Shown: piece by piece, positions 50,984 through 58,545 of the stretch
How positions within the stretch are numbered: position 1 is the first letter of the stretch
How the letters are laid out: the number at the start of each line of letters is the position of its first letter
Source: Spirochaetota bacterium
Lineage (GTDB): Bacteria; Spirochaetota; UBA4802; UBA5550
DNA length: 64,000 nucleotides
Direction: 5' to 3'
Assembly: GCA_016933025.1 (NCBI GenBank)
Contig: JAFGBT010000014.1
Location: 62,001 to 126,000 of the forward strand
Notes under the pieces: generated by a model
Told to the model about the DNA's origin: nothing
Databases searched by the model: none
The model's input: the letters and a program-made list of their open reading frames with translations, nothing else
Made by a program: the position numbers and the translations under genes

Positions 50984-51880
50984 CTACTTGCAGCGCGCCT
51001 TCATGGCGTTAAAGATTTCCTGCGCTTCCTTCGGAGTCGCCTTCTTGTGGATCACCGCGTTGAGGGCCTTGGCCATGGCGACGGGGTAGGGGTTCTGCCA
51101 CACGTTCCTCCCGAGGTTGACGCCGATGGCGCCCTTTTGCATGCCGTCATGCACGAAGTTGAAGACCTCGAGCTCGGTTTCGCACTGGGGCCCGCCGGCC
51201 ATCACCACCGGTACCGGACAGCCGTTCGTTACCCTGTCGAAGTTCTCGCACCAGTAGGTTTTGACCACCTTGGCGCCAAGCTCGGCGGTGATGCGGCAGC
51301 AGAGGCTCAGGTAGCGGGCGTCCCGCTTCTCCAGCTCCTTGCCGACCGCGGTGACGGCCATGACCGGTATGCCGTACTGCTCGCACTCGTTCACGAGGGC
51401 GCTCAGGTTGCCCAGGCTATCCTTCTCGTAATCCGTGCCGATGAAGACCGATACGCCGACAGCGCACACGTTCAGGCGGATAATGTCGTCGATTGATGTT
51501 GTTATGATTTCGTTAGCGAGGTCCTTGCCGACCACGCTGGTCCCTCCTGATACCCTCAGGATGACCGGCATCTGGCTGTCAGGGTCGATGCTGCTCCTGA
51601 GCACGCCGCGGGTCACGAAGAGGGCGTCGCAGTAGTCGAGAAGGTCGGCGACCGTGTCGCCGGGCCGCTCCAGGCAGCGCGTCGGCCCCTGGAAGTAGCC
51701 GTGGTCGATCGGCATGAAAAAGCAGTGCCCGTCCTTTCCGATGAGACGGGAGAGGCGGTTCCGCATTCCCCAGTCCATGTGCTCCGATCCCTTTATGTGT
51801 TTGCCCTTCCCGCTCCGCTGTCGCTTCGGCGCCATTTCGGATACGTCCCTGGCTTCTTGAATTGCTCCTGCGTCCGGCAT
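50984..51880 (-). CDS. LsrF-like class I aldolase/thiolase (DeoC/FbaB family)
   Basis: A 298-residue TIM-barrel enzyme that uses a Schiff-base lysine, probably K207 (KVVKTYWCENFDRVTNGCPVPVVMAGG). The blocks MPIDHGYFQGPTRCLERPG, VTRGVLRSS, RVSGGTSVV and GVNLGRNVWQ match LsrF, which acts on 3-hydroxy-2,4-pentadione-5-phosphate in AI-2 breakdown. No other lsr genes are present, so the natural substrate here may be a different phosphorylated ketose. A 30-residue basic extension precedes the family start. SD GAGGAGG lies before the ATG. It is cotranscribed with the Zn alcohol dehydrogenase. Confidence 0.88.
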   Translation of the reverse strand: MPDAGAIQEARDVSEMAPKRQRSGKGKHIKGSEHMDWGMRNRLSRLIGKDGHCFFMPIDHGYFQGPTRCLERPGDTVADLLDYCDALFVTRGVLRSSIDPDSQMPVILRVSGGTSVVGKDLANEIITTSIDDIIRLNVCAVGVSVFIGTDYEKDSLGNLSALVNECEQYGIPVMAVTAVGKELEKRDARYLSLCCRITAELGAKVVKTYWCENFDRVTNGCPVPVVMAGGPQCETELEVFNFVHDGMQKGAIGVNLGRNVWQNPYPVAMAKALNAVIHKKATPKEAQEIFNAMKARCK

Positions 51881-51925
51881 AGTCGTGCCTCCTCTTGAAA
51901 CAAAAATTGGAAATATCAGCTAAAG

Positions 51926-52135
51926 TTATTCGGGTCTGATAATGAGATAGCCCTTGTCTATCAGCCAGTGATGGAACTGGTAGGTCGTGTACCTGCACGC
52001 GCCGGTGCAGGTTTTCCTGACCTTATCGTACTCATCGCTCCCCTCTTTCAGGCCGTTCAGCTCAAGCTGGACAGGGCACTTAACGTCTTTACAGAATTCT
52101 CGCCGCTTGTATTCCACGTAACCTAAGGGTATCAT
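51926..52135 (-). CDS. Small four-cysteine protein of unknown function
   Basis: A 69-residue protein from ATG 52135 (the frame is open to 52243). It starts MIPLGYVEYKRREFCKDVKC and has a second cysteine pair in KTCTGACRYTTYQFHHWL, ending IDKGYLIIRPE. Cx4C and Cx3C pairs plus nearby histidines suggest a metal or Fe-S site. It is upstream of the aldolase-dehydrogenase pair in the same direction. The sequence has the conserved look of a real family rather than a random frame. Confidence 0.55.
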   Translation of the reverse strand: MIPLGYVEYKRREFCKDVKCPVQLELNGLKEGSDEYDKVRKTCTGACRYTTYQFHHWLIDKGYLIIRPE

Positions 52136-52365
52136 TATATGCCGCTCTTTTTTGTATGATGGGGATCCGTGAAAACGGCCGCCCGGTGAGGGGCCTGCGT
52201 CACGGTGGTTATGGTAATAAATGACCATCCGGTTTTTTGTCAAGGATGTTTTATGGCCGGTACTACAGTCTTATCAGATGGCAGTGAAATATGCTTGTCA
52301 AATCATGAATCGCGTTCCATAGTTGGGCCCTGTCAGCGTGTTTGGTGATATCCCGGAGGTGGGCC

Positions 52366-53007
52366 ATGTCAGTTTATCGCGACGTCCTAATCGTCACCGA
52401 CGTGCAGAAAGATTTCTGCCCCGGCGGGCCCCTTGCCGTAAAGGACGGCAACGCGGTCGTGCCGGTAATCAATAAGATCCTGAAAATGGAACAGTTTGAC
52501 CGGGTGGTGGGCACACAGGACTGGCACCCCCGCGACCAGGTCTCATTCGCGTCGAACAACGCGGAGAAATATCCCTTCGAGCAGATTGTGATCGGGGAAA
52601 TTACACAGACCCTCTGGCCTGACCACTGCGTCGCGGGCACGGACGGGGCGAAGTTCCATCCGGACCTCAACACTGACATGTTCGACCTTATCATCCGCAA
52701 GGGGACCAATCCCTCCGTCGACTCTTACTCCGCCTTTCTCGAAAACGACAAGAAGATGAAGACCGGCCTCGACGGCTATCTCAACTCGGTCGGTGCGGAC
52801 CGTGTATACCTGTGCGGCCTGGCGACCGATTATTGCGTGTACTACAGCGCGATGGACGCGGCCGGATTCGGCTTCAAGACATATGTCATCATTGATGCAT
52901 GCAGGGGTATCGACGTTCCCAAGGGCAACATTGACCGGTGCATCGCCGAGATGAAAAAGAAAGGGATAGAGATAATCACAACCGAAAAACTAAAAGACCG
53001 CCGATGA
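52366..53007 (+). CDS. pncA: Nicotinamidase
   Basis: PncA hydrolyses nicotinamide to nicotinate in NAD salvage. From ATG 52366 (SD GGAGGTG) the product has 213 residues. The triad is D12 (DVQKDF), K112 (RKGTN) and C157 (GLATDYCV), and metal ligands are D52, H54 and H87 (GTQDWHP, WPDHC). It is directly coupled to pncB (ATGA overlap). Nicotinate made here also feeds NaAD, the LarB substrate, so the lar set at the left of the window shares this pool. Confidence 0.93.
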   Translation: MSVYRDVLIVTDVQKDFCPGGPLAVKDGNAVVPVINKILKMEQFDRVVGTQDWHPRDQVSFASNNAEKYPFEQIVIGEITQTLWPDHCVAGTDGAKFHPDLNTDMFDLIIRKGTNPSVDSYSAFLENDKKMKTGLDGYLNSVGADRVYLCGLATDYCVYYSAMDAAGFGFKTYVIIDACRGIDVPKGNIDRCIAEMKKKGIEIITTEKLKDRR

Positions 53008-54455
53008 ACATATCGCTCCTCACGGACTTTTACGAGCTCACCATGATGCAGGGGTATTTCTTCTACTGCCCGGATGAGGAAGGCGTGTTTGAGATGTTTT
53101 TCCGACGCCAGCCCTTTGAGGGGGGATACGCGATATTCGCCGGTCTCTGGCCGCTGCTTGATGCTCTCGGCGGGCTGAAATTCACCGCCGATGATATTGC
53201 CTATCTTGAATCGCTTAACGCCTTTAAAAATGAATTCCTCGAGTACTTGAAGGATTTTTCTTTCAGGGGTGATGTATACAGCGTACCCGAGGGGACGGCC
53301 GTGTTTCCCAACGAGCCGTTGGTACGGGTCCACGGCAGCCTGATGGAAGCGCAGCTCGTCGAAAGCATGCTGCTCAACTTTATCAACTTCCAGTCAATCA
53401 TCGCCACCAAGACGGCGCGGATCGCTGCGGTCGCCGGCGACAGGCCGGTGATGGAGTTCGGCCTGCGGCGCGCGCAGGGTGTTGACGGCGCTCTGTCGGC
53501 CGCGCGCGCCGCGTTTATCGGCGGCGCCGGGTCGACGTCGAACACCATGGCCGGCAAGCTCTATGGCATACCGGTGAGCGGGACCATGGCGCACAGCTGG
53601 GTGATGAATTTTTCCTCCGAGCTGGAGGCCTTTGAGAAATACACCGAGATATATCCGGACCGGTGCGTCCTTTTGGTCGATACCTTCGACACCCTGAAGT
53701 CCGGCATCCCGAATGCCATCGTCGTGTTCAGCGAACTCAGAAAAAAGAATCCGCCACTCATGGCGGTGAGAATTGACAGCGGCGACCTTGAATACCTGAG
53801 CAAGAAGGCGCGGAAAATGCTCGACGGCGCCGGTCTTCCCGATGTGAAGATATTCGTATCAAGCGACCTGGACGAATGGATCATGCGCCAGCTCATCCAG
53901 AGCGGCGCGCCCATCGACGCATGGGGGGTCGGCACGCGGATGATCACCGGGTGGAACGACCCGGCCCTCACCGGCGTCTACAAGATCGTTGCGAAGAAGG
54001 GGGACGGCGGGTTCGAGCCGCGCATTAAGATATCGAACCAGGCGGAGAAGATCACCAATCCGGGCGTTAAGAATGTGATGCGGTTTTACGACGGCAAGGG
54101 GGTGATGCTGGCTGACCTCATCCACCTTGAGGAGGAGGCCGAGGATTTACGGAAGCTCGTCGACCGGCGGAAGCCGATCCGGTTCAACCACCCGGCGACC
54201 GATTACGCGAAGTTCACCCTTTTTGAATACGGTTCAGCGAATACTTTGATCGAGCCGGTGATGATGCAGGGAGAAATCATGAAGGAAAGGCCGACTCTTC
54301 AAGAGATACGCGAGTACCGCCAGCGGCAGGTTGATTTGCTCGATGCGACGTTCAAGCGGCTCCTCAATCCGCACATTTACAAGATAAGCCTTTCGGACGC
54401 CCTGAAAGGCATGAAATCAGGCATGATACGAAGCATCAGGGATACTAATGCCTGA
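53004..54455 (+). CDS. pncB: Nicotinate phosphoribosyltransferase
   Basis: PncB converts nicotinate and PRPP to nicotinate mononucleotide using ATP. From ATG 53004, overlapping the pncA stop, the product has 483 residues and starts NISLLTDFYELTMMQGYFF, the family signature. MEFGLRRAQGVDGALSAARAAFIGGAGSTSN, SGTMAHSWVM (probable phospho-His) and DSGDLEYLSKKAR are the active-site blocks. The length fits the long bacterial type. It ends 8 bases from the convergent DUF362 gene. Confidence 0.94.
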   Translation: MNISLLTDFYELTMMQGYFFYCPDEEGVFEMFFRRQPFEGGYAIFAGLWPLLDALGGLKFTADDIAYLESLNAFKNEFLEYLKDFSFRGDVYSVPEGTAVFPNEPLVRVHGSLMEAQLVESMLLNFINFQSIIATKTARIAAVAGDRPVMEFGLRRAQGVDGALSAARAAFIGGAGSTSNTMAGKLYGIPVSGTMAHSWVMNFSSELEAFEKYTEIYPDRCVLLVDTFDTLKSGIPNAIVVFSELRKKNPPLMAVRIDSGDLEYLSKKARKMLDGAGLPDVKIFVSSDLDEWIMRQLIQSGAPIDAWGVGTRMITGWNDPALTGVYKIVAKKGDGGFEPRIKISNQAEKITNPGVKNVMRFYDGKGVMLADLIHLEEEAEDLRKLVDRRKPIRFNHPATDYAKFTLFEYGSANTLIEPVMMQGEIMKERPTLQEIREYRQRQVDLLDATFKRLLNPHIYKISLSDALKGMKSGMIRSIRDTNA

Positions 54456-54462
54456 ATAGTAA

Positions 54463-55758
54463 TCATGCCCTGTACAATCCCGGGTCGTAGCCGTCCTTCC
54501 CGTTGTACTTTTCCGACTGCTGCTTGGCGTAGCCCATGTATGCAAGCTCGTTCACATCAAGGCCCGCCGATTTGAGGGCGGCAACGACGTCCTCCATGCG
54601 GGGAGGACAGCCGGTCACCTCGACCGGTTCCTTGATGTTGGGGTTGCCTTTGTTCGCCTTGATGATGCAGTTCCCCAGCATGATGGTTTTATCGTAATCG
54701 GGGCGGGCCTGCATTTTCTTGCCGTTGAGCACCTCCACTTTTGGAAGGGGCTGGCCTTTGTGGGCGGAGAGTACAAGGATATTGGACATGTTGGCCAGCG
54801 GCGAGCACCCCGAACACAGGGTGTCGTCATATTTCGGGAGCGCCGGGCCGGTCACACCCATCTTCGCGAAGATGCCCGGGCCGGTGTTTTCGTCCGTCCA
54901 GGCCCAGTCCCATTTCAAGGGTTTGACGTGATCGTCCAGTTTTTCTCCCCGCACTTCGTACCCGGACAGGCTGAGCGGTTTATCGTGGCGTTTCGCATAG
55001 TGGGTGAAGTGCGCGATGTCCCCCGGCTCATACCCGATTGTTTTAGCGGCGACGAGGTCCGCGCCGAGCGGGTCAGTCGACGCGACGATCACGTCCTTGC
55101 GGTAGGCGTTCCCGTAGTGGAGCGCTCCCTTTTCCAACGCGTAGATGCCGTCGACGATGGTAAGCGCGGGTTTCACGAAATCGGCAATAAAGGAGAAGCA
55201 GTATTCCAGCTCTAGTTCCGCGTGGTGGCAGAGTTTTTTTGACGCGGTCTTGAGGCATCCCTTCAGGTTTTTCAGACCCAGCGAAACTTTTGTCTGGCCG
55301 TGCGTCTTGAGGACCGGGAGGTTGATGAAGAAGTCCGTGTCGACGGCCTCTTTCGCGATGTGGAGCTTGAGGGTGTCATGGAAGGCGAAGCTCTTCGACT
55401 TGCTTTCATTGAAGTCGACGAGTTCAACGCCGTATTTCTTCGCGAGCGCCGTATATCCCAGGCCCTCGAAGGCGGCGCCGGTTCCCACGCCTTTCTTGAT
55501 CTCGACGGATCCTTCACCGATCGTTATATTTTCGACGCCCCGTTCTTTCAGAATGATGATTAGGTCTTCGACCAGACGCGTGGTGGTATAGACACCGTAC
55601 GGAGGAATGGGGAAGAGATCGTCCCAGCCGACCAGGTTGGGCTTGATGAGGACCTTCATTCCCGGCGAGAGTTTTTCAAGCCCGCCGCAGAGGTCAAGGG
55701 TTTTCCTGAGCGAATCGGGGCTTGAGGTATATTTTACCAGAGCTATCGCAATGTTCAT
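54463..55758 (-). CDS. DUF362 protein with C-terminal four-cysteine domain
   Basis: A 431-residue protein of the DUF362 family; function unknown. The DUF362 part (about 1-280) has KVLIKPNLVGWDD, GEGSVEIKKG, FINLPVLKTHGQTKVSLGLKNLKG and IVDGIYALEKG. The C-terminal part has C315-x2-C318, C364 in LGNCIIKA and C384 in VTGCPPRMEDVVAAL; this order and the GCPP motif resemble the proximal [4Fe-4S] site of NuoB and [NiFe] hydrogenase small subunits. The paralogue at 58546-60000 has a matching cysteine layout. It is divergent from the fadR-like/glpD cluster and shares its upstream region. A redox or Fe-S function is inferred. Confidence 0.8.
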   Translation of the reverse strand: MNIAIALVKYTSSPDSLRKTLDLCGGLEKLSPGMKVLIKPNLVGWDDLFPIPPYGVYTTTRLVEDLIIILKERGVENITIGEGSVEIKKGVGTGAAFEGLGYTALAKKYGVELVDFNESKSKSFAFHDTLKLHIAKEAVDTDFFINLPVLKTHGQTKVSLGLKNLKGCLKTASKKLCHHAELELEYCFSFIADFVKPALTIVDGIYALEKGALHYGNAYRKDVIVASTDPLGADLVAAKTIGYEPGDIAHFTHYAKRHDKPLSLSGYEVRGEKLDDHVKPLKWDWAWTDENTGPGIFAKMGVTGPALPKYDDTLCSGCSPLANMSNILVLSAHKGQPLPKVEVLNGKKMQARPDYDKTIMLGNCIIKANKGNPNIKEPVEVTGCPPRMEDVVAALKSAGLDVNELAYMGYAKQQSEKYNGKDGYDPGLYRA

Positions 55759-55840
55759 TATTCAGTTCCTTTCTTTTAAGTCTGCATCCAATGCGGTCGT
55801 CATTATTGTACCAACCTGATTATATACAAGAAGAATTTTA

Positions 55841-55872
55841 GCCTGTCATTGCGAGCCTATTGAAGCGATCCA
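55841..55872. repeat. Dispersed-type short repeat (TGTCATTGCGAG...GAAGCGATC)
   Basis: The stretch contains GCCTGTCATTGCGAGCC and GAAGCGATCC, hallmarks of a short intergenic repeat seen in many bacterial genomes (from memory). It sits between the divergent DUF362 and fadR-like genes. Confidence 0.5.
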
Positions 55873-55910
55873 GAAAAAATCGAGTATTAATAAAATTATA
55901 CGATATTCAC

Positions 55911-55964
55911 TTGACCCCCCGGGGCGTTTTGAGTATATTAAAATTGGTCGGACCACCCGACCAA
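55911..55964 (+). promoter_or_regulatory. fadR-like promoter with overlapping GntR-type operator
   Basis: TTGACC (55911-55916), a 17-base spacer and TATATT (55934-55939) form a good promoter. Right after it, TTGGTCGG-ACCAC-CCGACCAA (55944-55964) is an inverted repeat whose left half contains the perfect palindrome TGGTCGGACCA (55945-55955), matching the TGGTCnGACCA form typical of FadR-subfamily GntR sites. It would cover the transcript start. Confidence 0.75.
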
Positions 55965-55990
55965 CGGCCAATTGCCTTTCCAGGAGAGCC

Positions 55991-56734
55991 ATGAGATACG
56001 CTGATGCCATAACCCCGCTCGACCCGCTGCACAAAACCAGGCTTCACGAGGGTATCGTCGAGCAGATCCAGAACAAGATACTATCAGGGGAATTCAGGGC
56101 TGGGTTCAGGCTCCCCCCGGAGCGTGATCTCGCCGAAAGCCTTAATGTTAACCGGTCCACCCTGCGCGAGGCACTGAAAAAGCTTGAAATGCTCGAACTG
56201 GTCGAGATTCGCCACGGCGACGGGGTGTACGTCAAGAACTACCTGGAGAGCGGTAACCTGGAGCTCCTCAGGCCGCTCATGACCGCGGCTGGCTCGATCG
56301 ATACCGATATTCTGAAGGGCCTTCTCCAGCTTCGCCGCCTCATACTTCCTGACGTGGCCTTCCAGGCGGCTCTCAACAGGAACGATGAGGACCTGCGTGA
56401 AATGGAGCGTGTCATCGGCAGCGACAGCGGACTCTCCCTAAACGAGCGGGACATGGCGCTCTACCGGCTCATAGCACGGGCGAGCAGGAATATCCCTTTT
56501 CTGCTGGTGCTTAACTTCTTCAATAACAGCGGACTCGTGGCGCAGCTTCTCGATCTCTATTTTCTGGAAAAGGCGAACCTCAGCCGGACCCTCCGCTTTT
56601 ACAACGAGGTGGTCACAGCGATACGGGAGCGGAATGCCGATGCTTCAAAGAAGATCATGTACGGTCTCCTGGTATATGCGGAGCGGAAGACACTGGATGC
56701 AATCCATAAAAAATCGAAGGACGGCAAGGAGTGA
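55991..56734 (+). CDS. FadR-subfamily GntR transcriptional regulator
   Basis: A 247-residue regulator. The N-terminal winged helix (about 20-85) has LPPERDLAESLNVNRSTLREALKKLEMLELVEIRHGDGVYV, the GntR signature. The C-terminal helical FCD-type domain would bind the effector. SD CAGGAGAG precedes ATG 55991, and its own operator lies 27-47 bases upstream (autoregulation). Its stop overlaps the glpD start. It probably controls glpD, the second DUF362 gene, the AGPS-like gene and the kinase, and perhaps the divergent DUF362 gene too. The effector may be an acid, an acyl-CoA or a polyol phosphate; unknown. Confidence 0.92.
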   Translation: MRYADAITPLDPLHKTRLHEGIVEQIQNKILSGEFRAGFRLPPERDLAESLNVNRSTLREALKKLEMLELVEIRHGDGVYVKNYLESGNLELLRPLMTAAGSIDTDILKGLLQLRRLILPDVAFQAALNRNDEDLREMERVIGSDSGLSLNERDMALYRLIARASRNIPFLLVLNFFNNSGLVAQLLDLYFLEKANLSRTLRFYNEVVTAIRERNADASKKIMYGLLVYAERKTLDAIHKKSKDGKE

Positions 56735-58365
56735 TGAACAGGTTTATAGAACAATACAGTGGAGAGAAATTTGATATCGTGATAATCGGCGGCGGTATAA
56801 CCGGCGCGGCGGTTGCGTATGACGCCGCATCAAGAGGATTCTCGGTAGCCCTCCTGGAAAAGGGGGATTTCGGCGCGGCGACATCCGCGGCGACATCGAA
56901 GCTTATCCACGGCGGGCTCCGGTACCTTGCGAACGCCGAGGTGGGGCTGGTCAGGGAGTCCCTGCGCGAGCGGAGGACGCTCGAGAACATCGCGCCGAAC
57001 CTGGTGATCCCGCTCCCGTCCCTCATCGCCACCTACAGCGGCCAGGGTCTGATGAACAGCAGGGAAGTGATGAGGGCCGGGATGATACTGTACGATATCC
57101 TGTCATACGACAAGGGGAGAACCTGGGACCGGAGCAAACGGCTCCCGATCCATACCTCCCTCTCCCGCAAGGAGGTGCTTGAACGCGAGGGGCAGGTGAG
57201 ACCGGACAGGCTCAACGGAGGGTATGTCTACTACGATTGCCTGAGCGCCTTCCCGGAACGGCTCACCCTGGCCTTCGTCAGGTCGGCCGTCAGCCGCGGG
57301 GCGAAGGCGGCCAATTACGCCCGCGTCGACGACTTCCTCGTCGAGGGGAAACGGGTGACGGGCGTGAAGCTCACCGATGCCCTGATCGGGGGCACCCTCA
57401 ACGTACGGGGTTCCCTTTTCATCAACTGCACGGGTCCGTGGGCCGACATCACGCTTTCAAAGGCCCTTAACCGCGAGGCGGAAAGGCAATTACGCCGCTC
57501 CGAAGGTATTCACATCATCACGAAGAAGATGGTGGGCCGCCACATGGTCGGGCTCAGGACAGGCCGGGGCAGACATATTTTCTTCATCCCATGGAGGGGC
57601 CATACCCTCATCGGCACCACGGACCGGGAATACATCGGCAACCCGGACGAATACCGCGTGTCACGCCGGAGCGTTGAGGAGTTTCTCGAGGAGGTGAACG
57701 AGTCGTTCGGCAGCGGCACGATCGCGTACGACGACATCCTCCACACCTACGGCGGGCTCAGGCCGCTGGTTGAGACACAGACGGCCGGCACCTACAGCTC
57801 ATCACGGCGCTACGAGGTATACGATAACGCCGCGGACGGCCTTGACGGCCTGATCACGGTCGAGGGAGGCAAGTACACCACGAGCAGGAACCTGGCCGAG
57901 AAAGTCATGGAGACCGTCGCGAAGAAGTCGGGGAGAAAGCTGAAAAGATCCGGAACAGACCGGACATTCCTTCACGGCTGCGACATCCCGGATATGGAGG
58001 CCTTCCTCGCGACCGTCCGATCTGAAAAGCACTTTGAGAGGGCGACGATGGAGTATCTCGCCGCGGCCTACGGAAGCGAGTACCCTCTCGTGCGAGACAT
58101 CATGAAGACCGACGCGTCCCTCGCGCGTCAACTGAACGGCGACGGCGAGGTCCTGGCGGAAGTCATGTTCGCGGTGCGCAGCGAGATGGCGCGGACGCTT
58201 CCGGACATCATGCTCAGGCGGACGGGCTTCGGTACGCTCGGTAATCCCGGGAGGGATGTCATCACAAAGATCGCCGAGACCGCGGCGGCTGAGCTGAAAT
58301 GGGACGCCGCGAGAATCAGTGAGGAAATCAGAACGATAACAGAGATGCTTAAGATACCGCAATAG
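56734..58365 (+). CDS. glpD: FAD-dependent glycerol-3-phosphate dehydrogenase
   Basis: The membrane-associated flavoenzyme oxidises glycerol 3-phosphate to dihydroxyacetone phosphate and passes electrons to quinone. The FAD dinucleotide fold is VIIGGGITGAAVAYDAASRG (about 16-35) and GlpD signatures are SKLIHGGLRYL and the C-terminal HTYGGLRPLV and GGKYTTSRNLAEKV. The length of 543 residues is normal. ATG 56734 overlaps the regulator's stop (TGATG). It gives DHAP, the headgroup precursor for the AGPS-like enzyme downstream, so the cluster may link polyol catabolism to ether-lipid synthesis (inference). Confidence 0.92.
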   Translation: MNRFIEQYSGEKFDIVIIGGGITGAAVAYDAASRGFSVALLEKGDFGAATSAATSKLIHGGLRYLANAEVGLVRESLRERRTLENIAPNLVIPLPSLIATYSGQGLMNSREVMRAGMILYDILSYDKGRTWDRSKRLPIHTSLSRKEVLEREGQVRPDRLNGGYVYYDCLSAFPERLTLAFVRSAVSRGAKAANYARVDDFLVEGKRVTGVKLTDALIGGTLNVRGSLFINCTGPWADITLSKALNREAERQLRRSEGIHIITKKMVGRHMVGLRTGRGRHIFFIPWRGHTLIGTTDREYIGNPDEYRVSRRSVEEFLEEVNESFGSGTIAYDDILHTYGGLRPLVETQTAGTYSSSRRYEVYDNAADGLDGLITVEGGKYTTSRNLAEKVMETVAKKSGRKLKRSGTDRTFLHGCDIPDMEAFLATVRSEKHFERATMEYLAAAYGSEYPLVRDIMKTDASLARQLNGDGEVLAEVMFAVRSEMARTLPDIMLRRTGFGTLGNPGRDVITKIAETAAAELKWDAARISEEIRTITEMLKIPQ

Positions 58366-58424
58366 ATTGTGGTTGCGAATAAAGATGTATGATGGTGGAA
58401 TATAGTATATGTAATGGCTGGCGC

Positions 58425-58537
58425 ACCCTTCGACTACGCTCAGGGTGACATGCCCTTCGACGGAGTTTATCCCGAGCAGAGTCGAGGGGCATGCTTCGTC
58501 GGGGCTTGAAGAACAGCCCCTCCTCGTAATGACAGGG
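58425..58537. repeat. Dispersed-type repeat with a long imperfect hairpin
   Basis: Contains ACCCTTCGACTACGCTCAGG and a stem ATGCCCTTCGAC/GTCGAGGGGCAT (58450-58492), followed by CCTCGTAATGACAGGGG. From memory such sequences are frequent in many bacterial genomes. It lies between glpD and the DUF362 gene and could cut or stabilise the message. Confidence 0.55.
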
Positions 58538-58545
58538 GATTAATC

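Noticed and set aside
49944..51880. AI-2 (lsr) quorum-signal locus
   Set aside because: Only an LsrF-like enzyme is present, without lsr transporter, kinase or LsrG.
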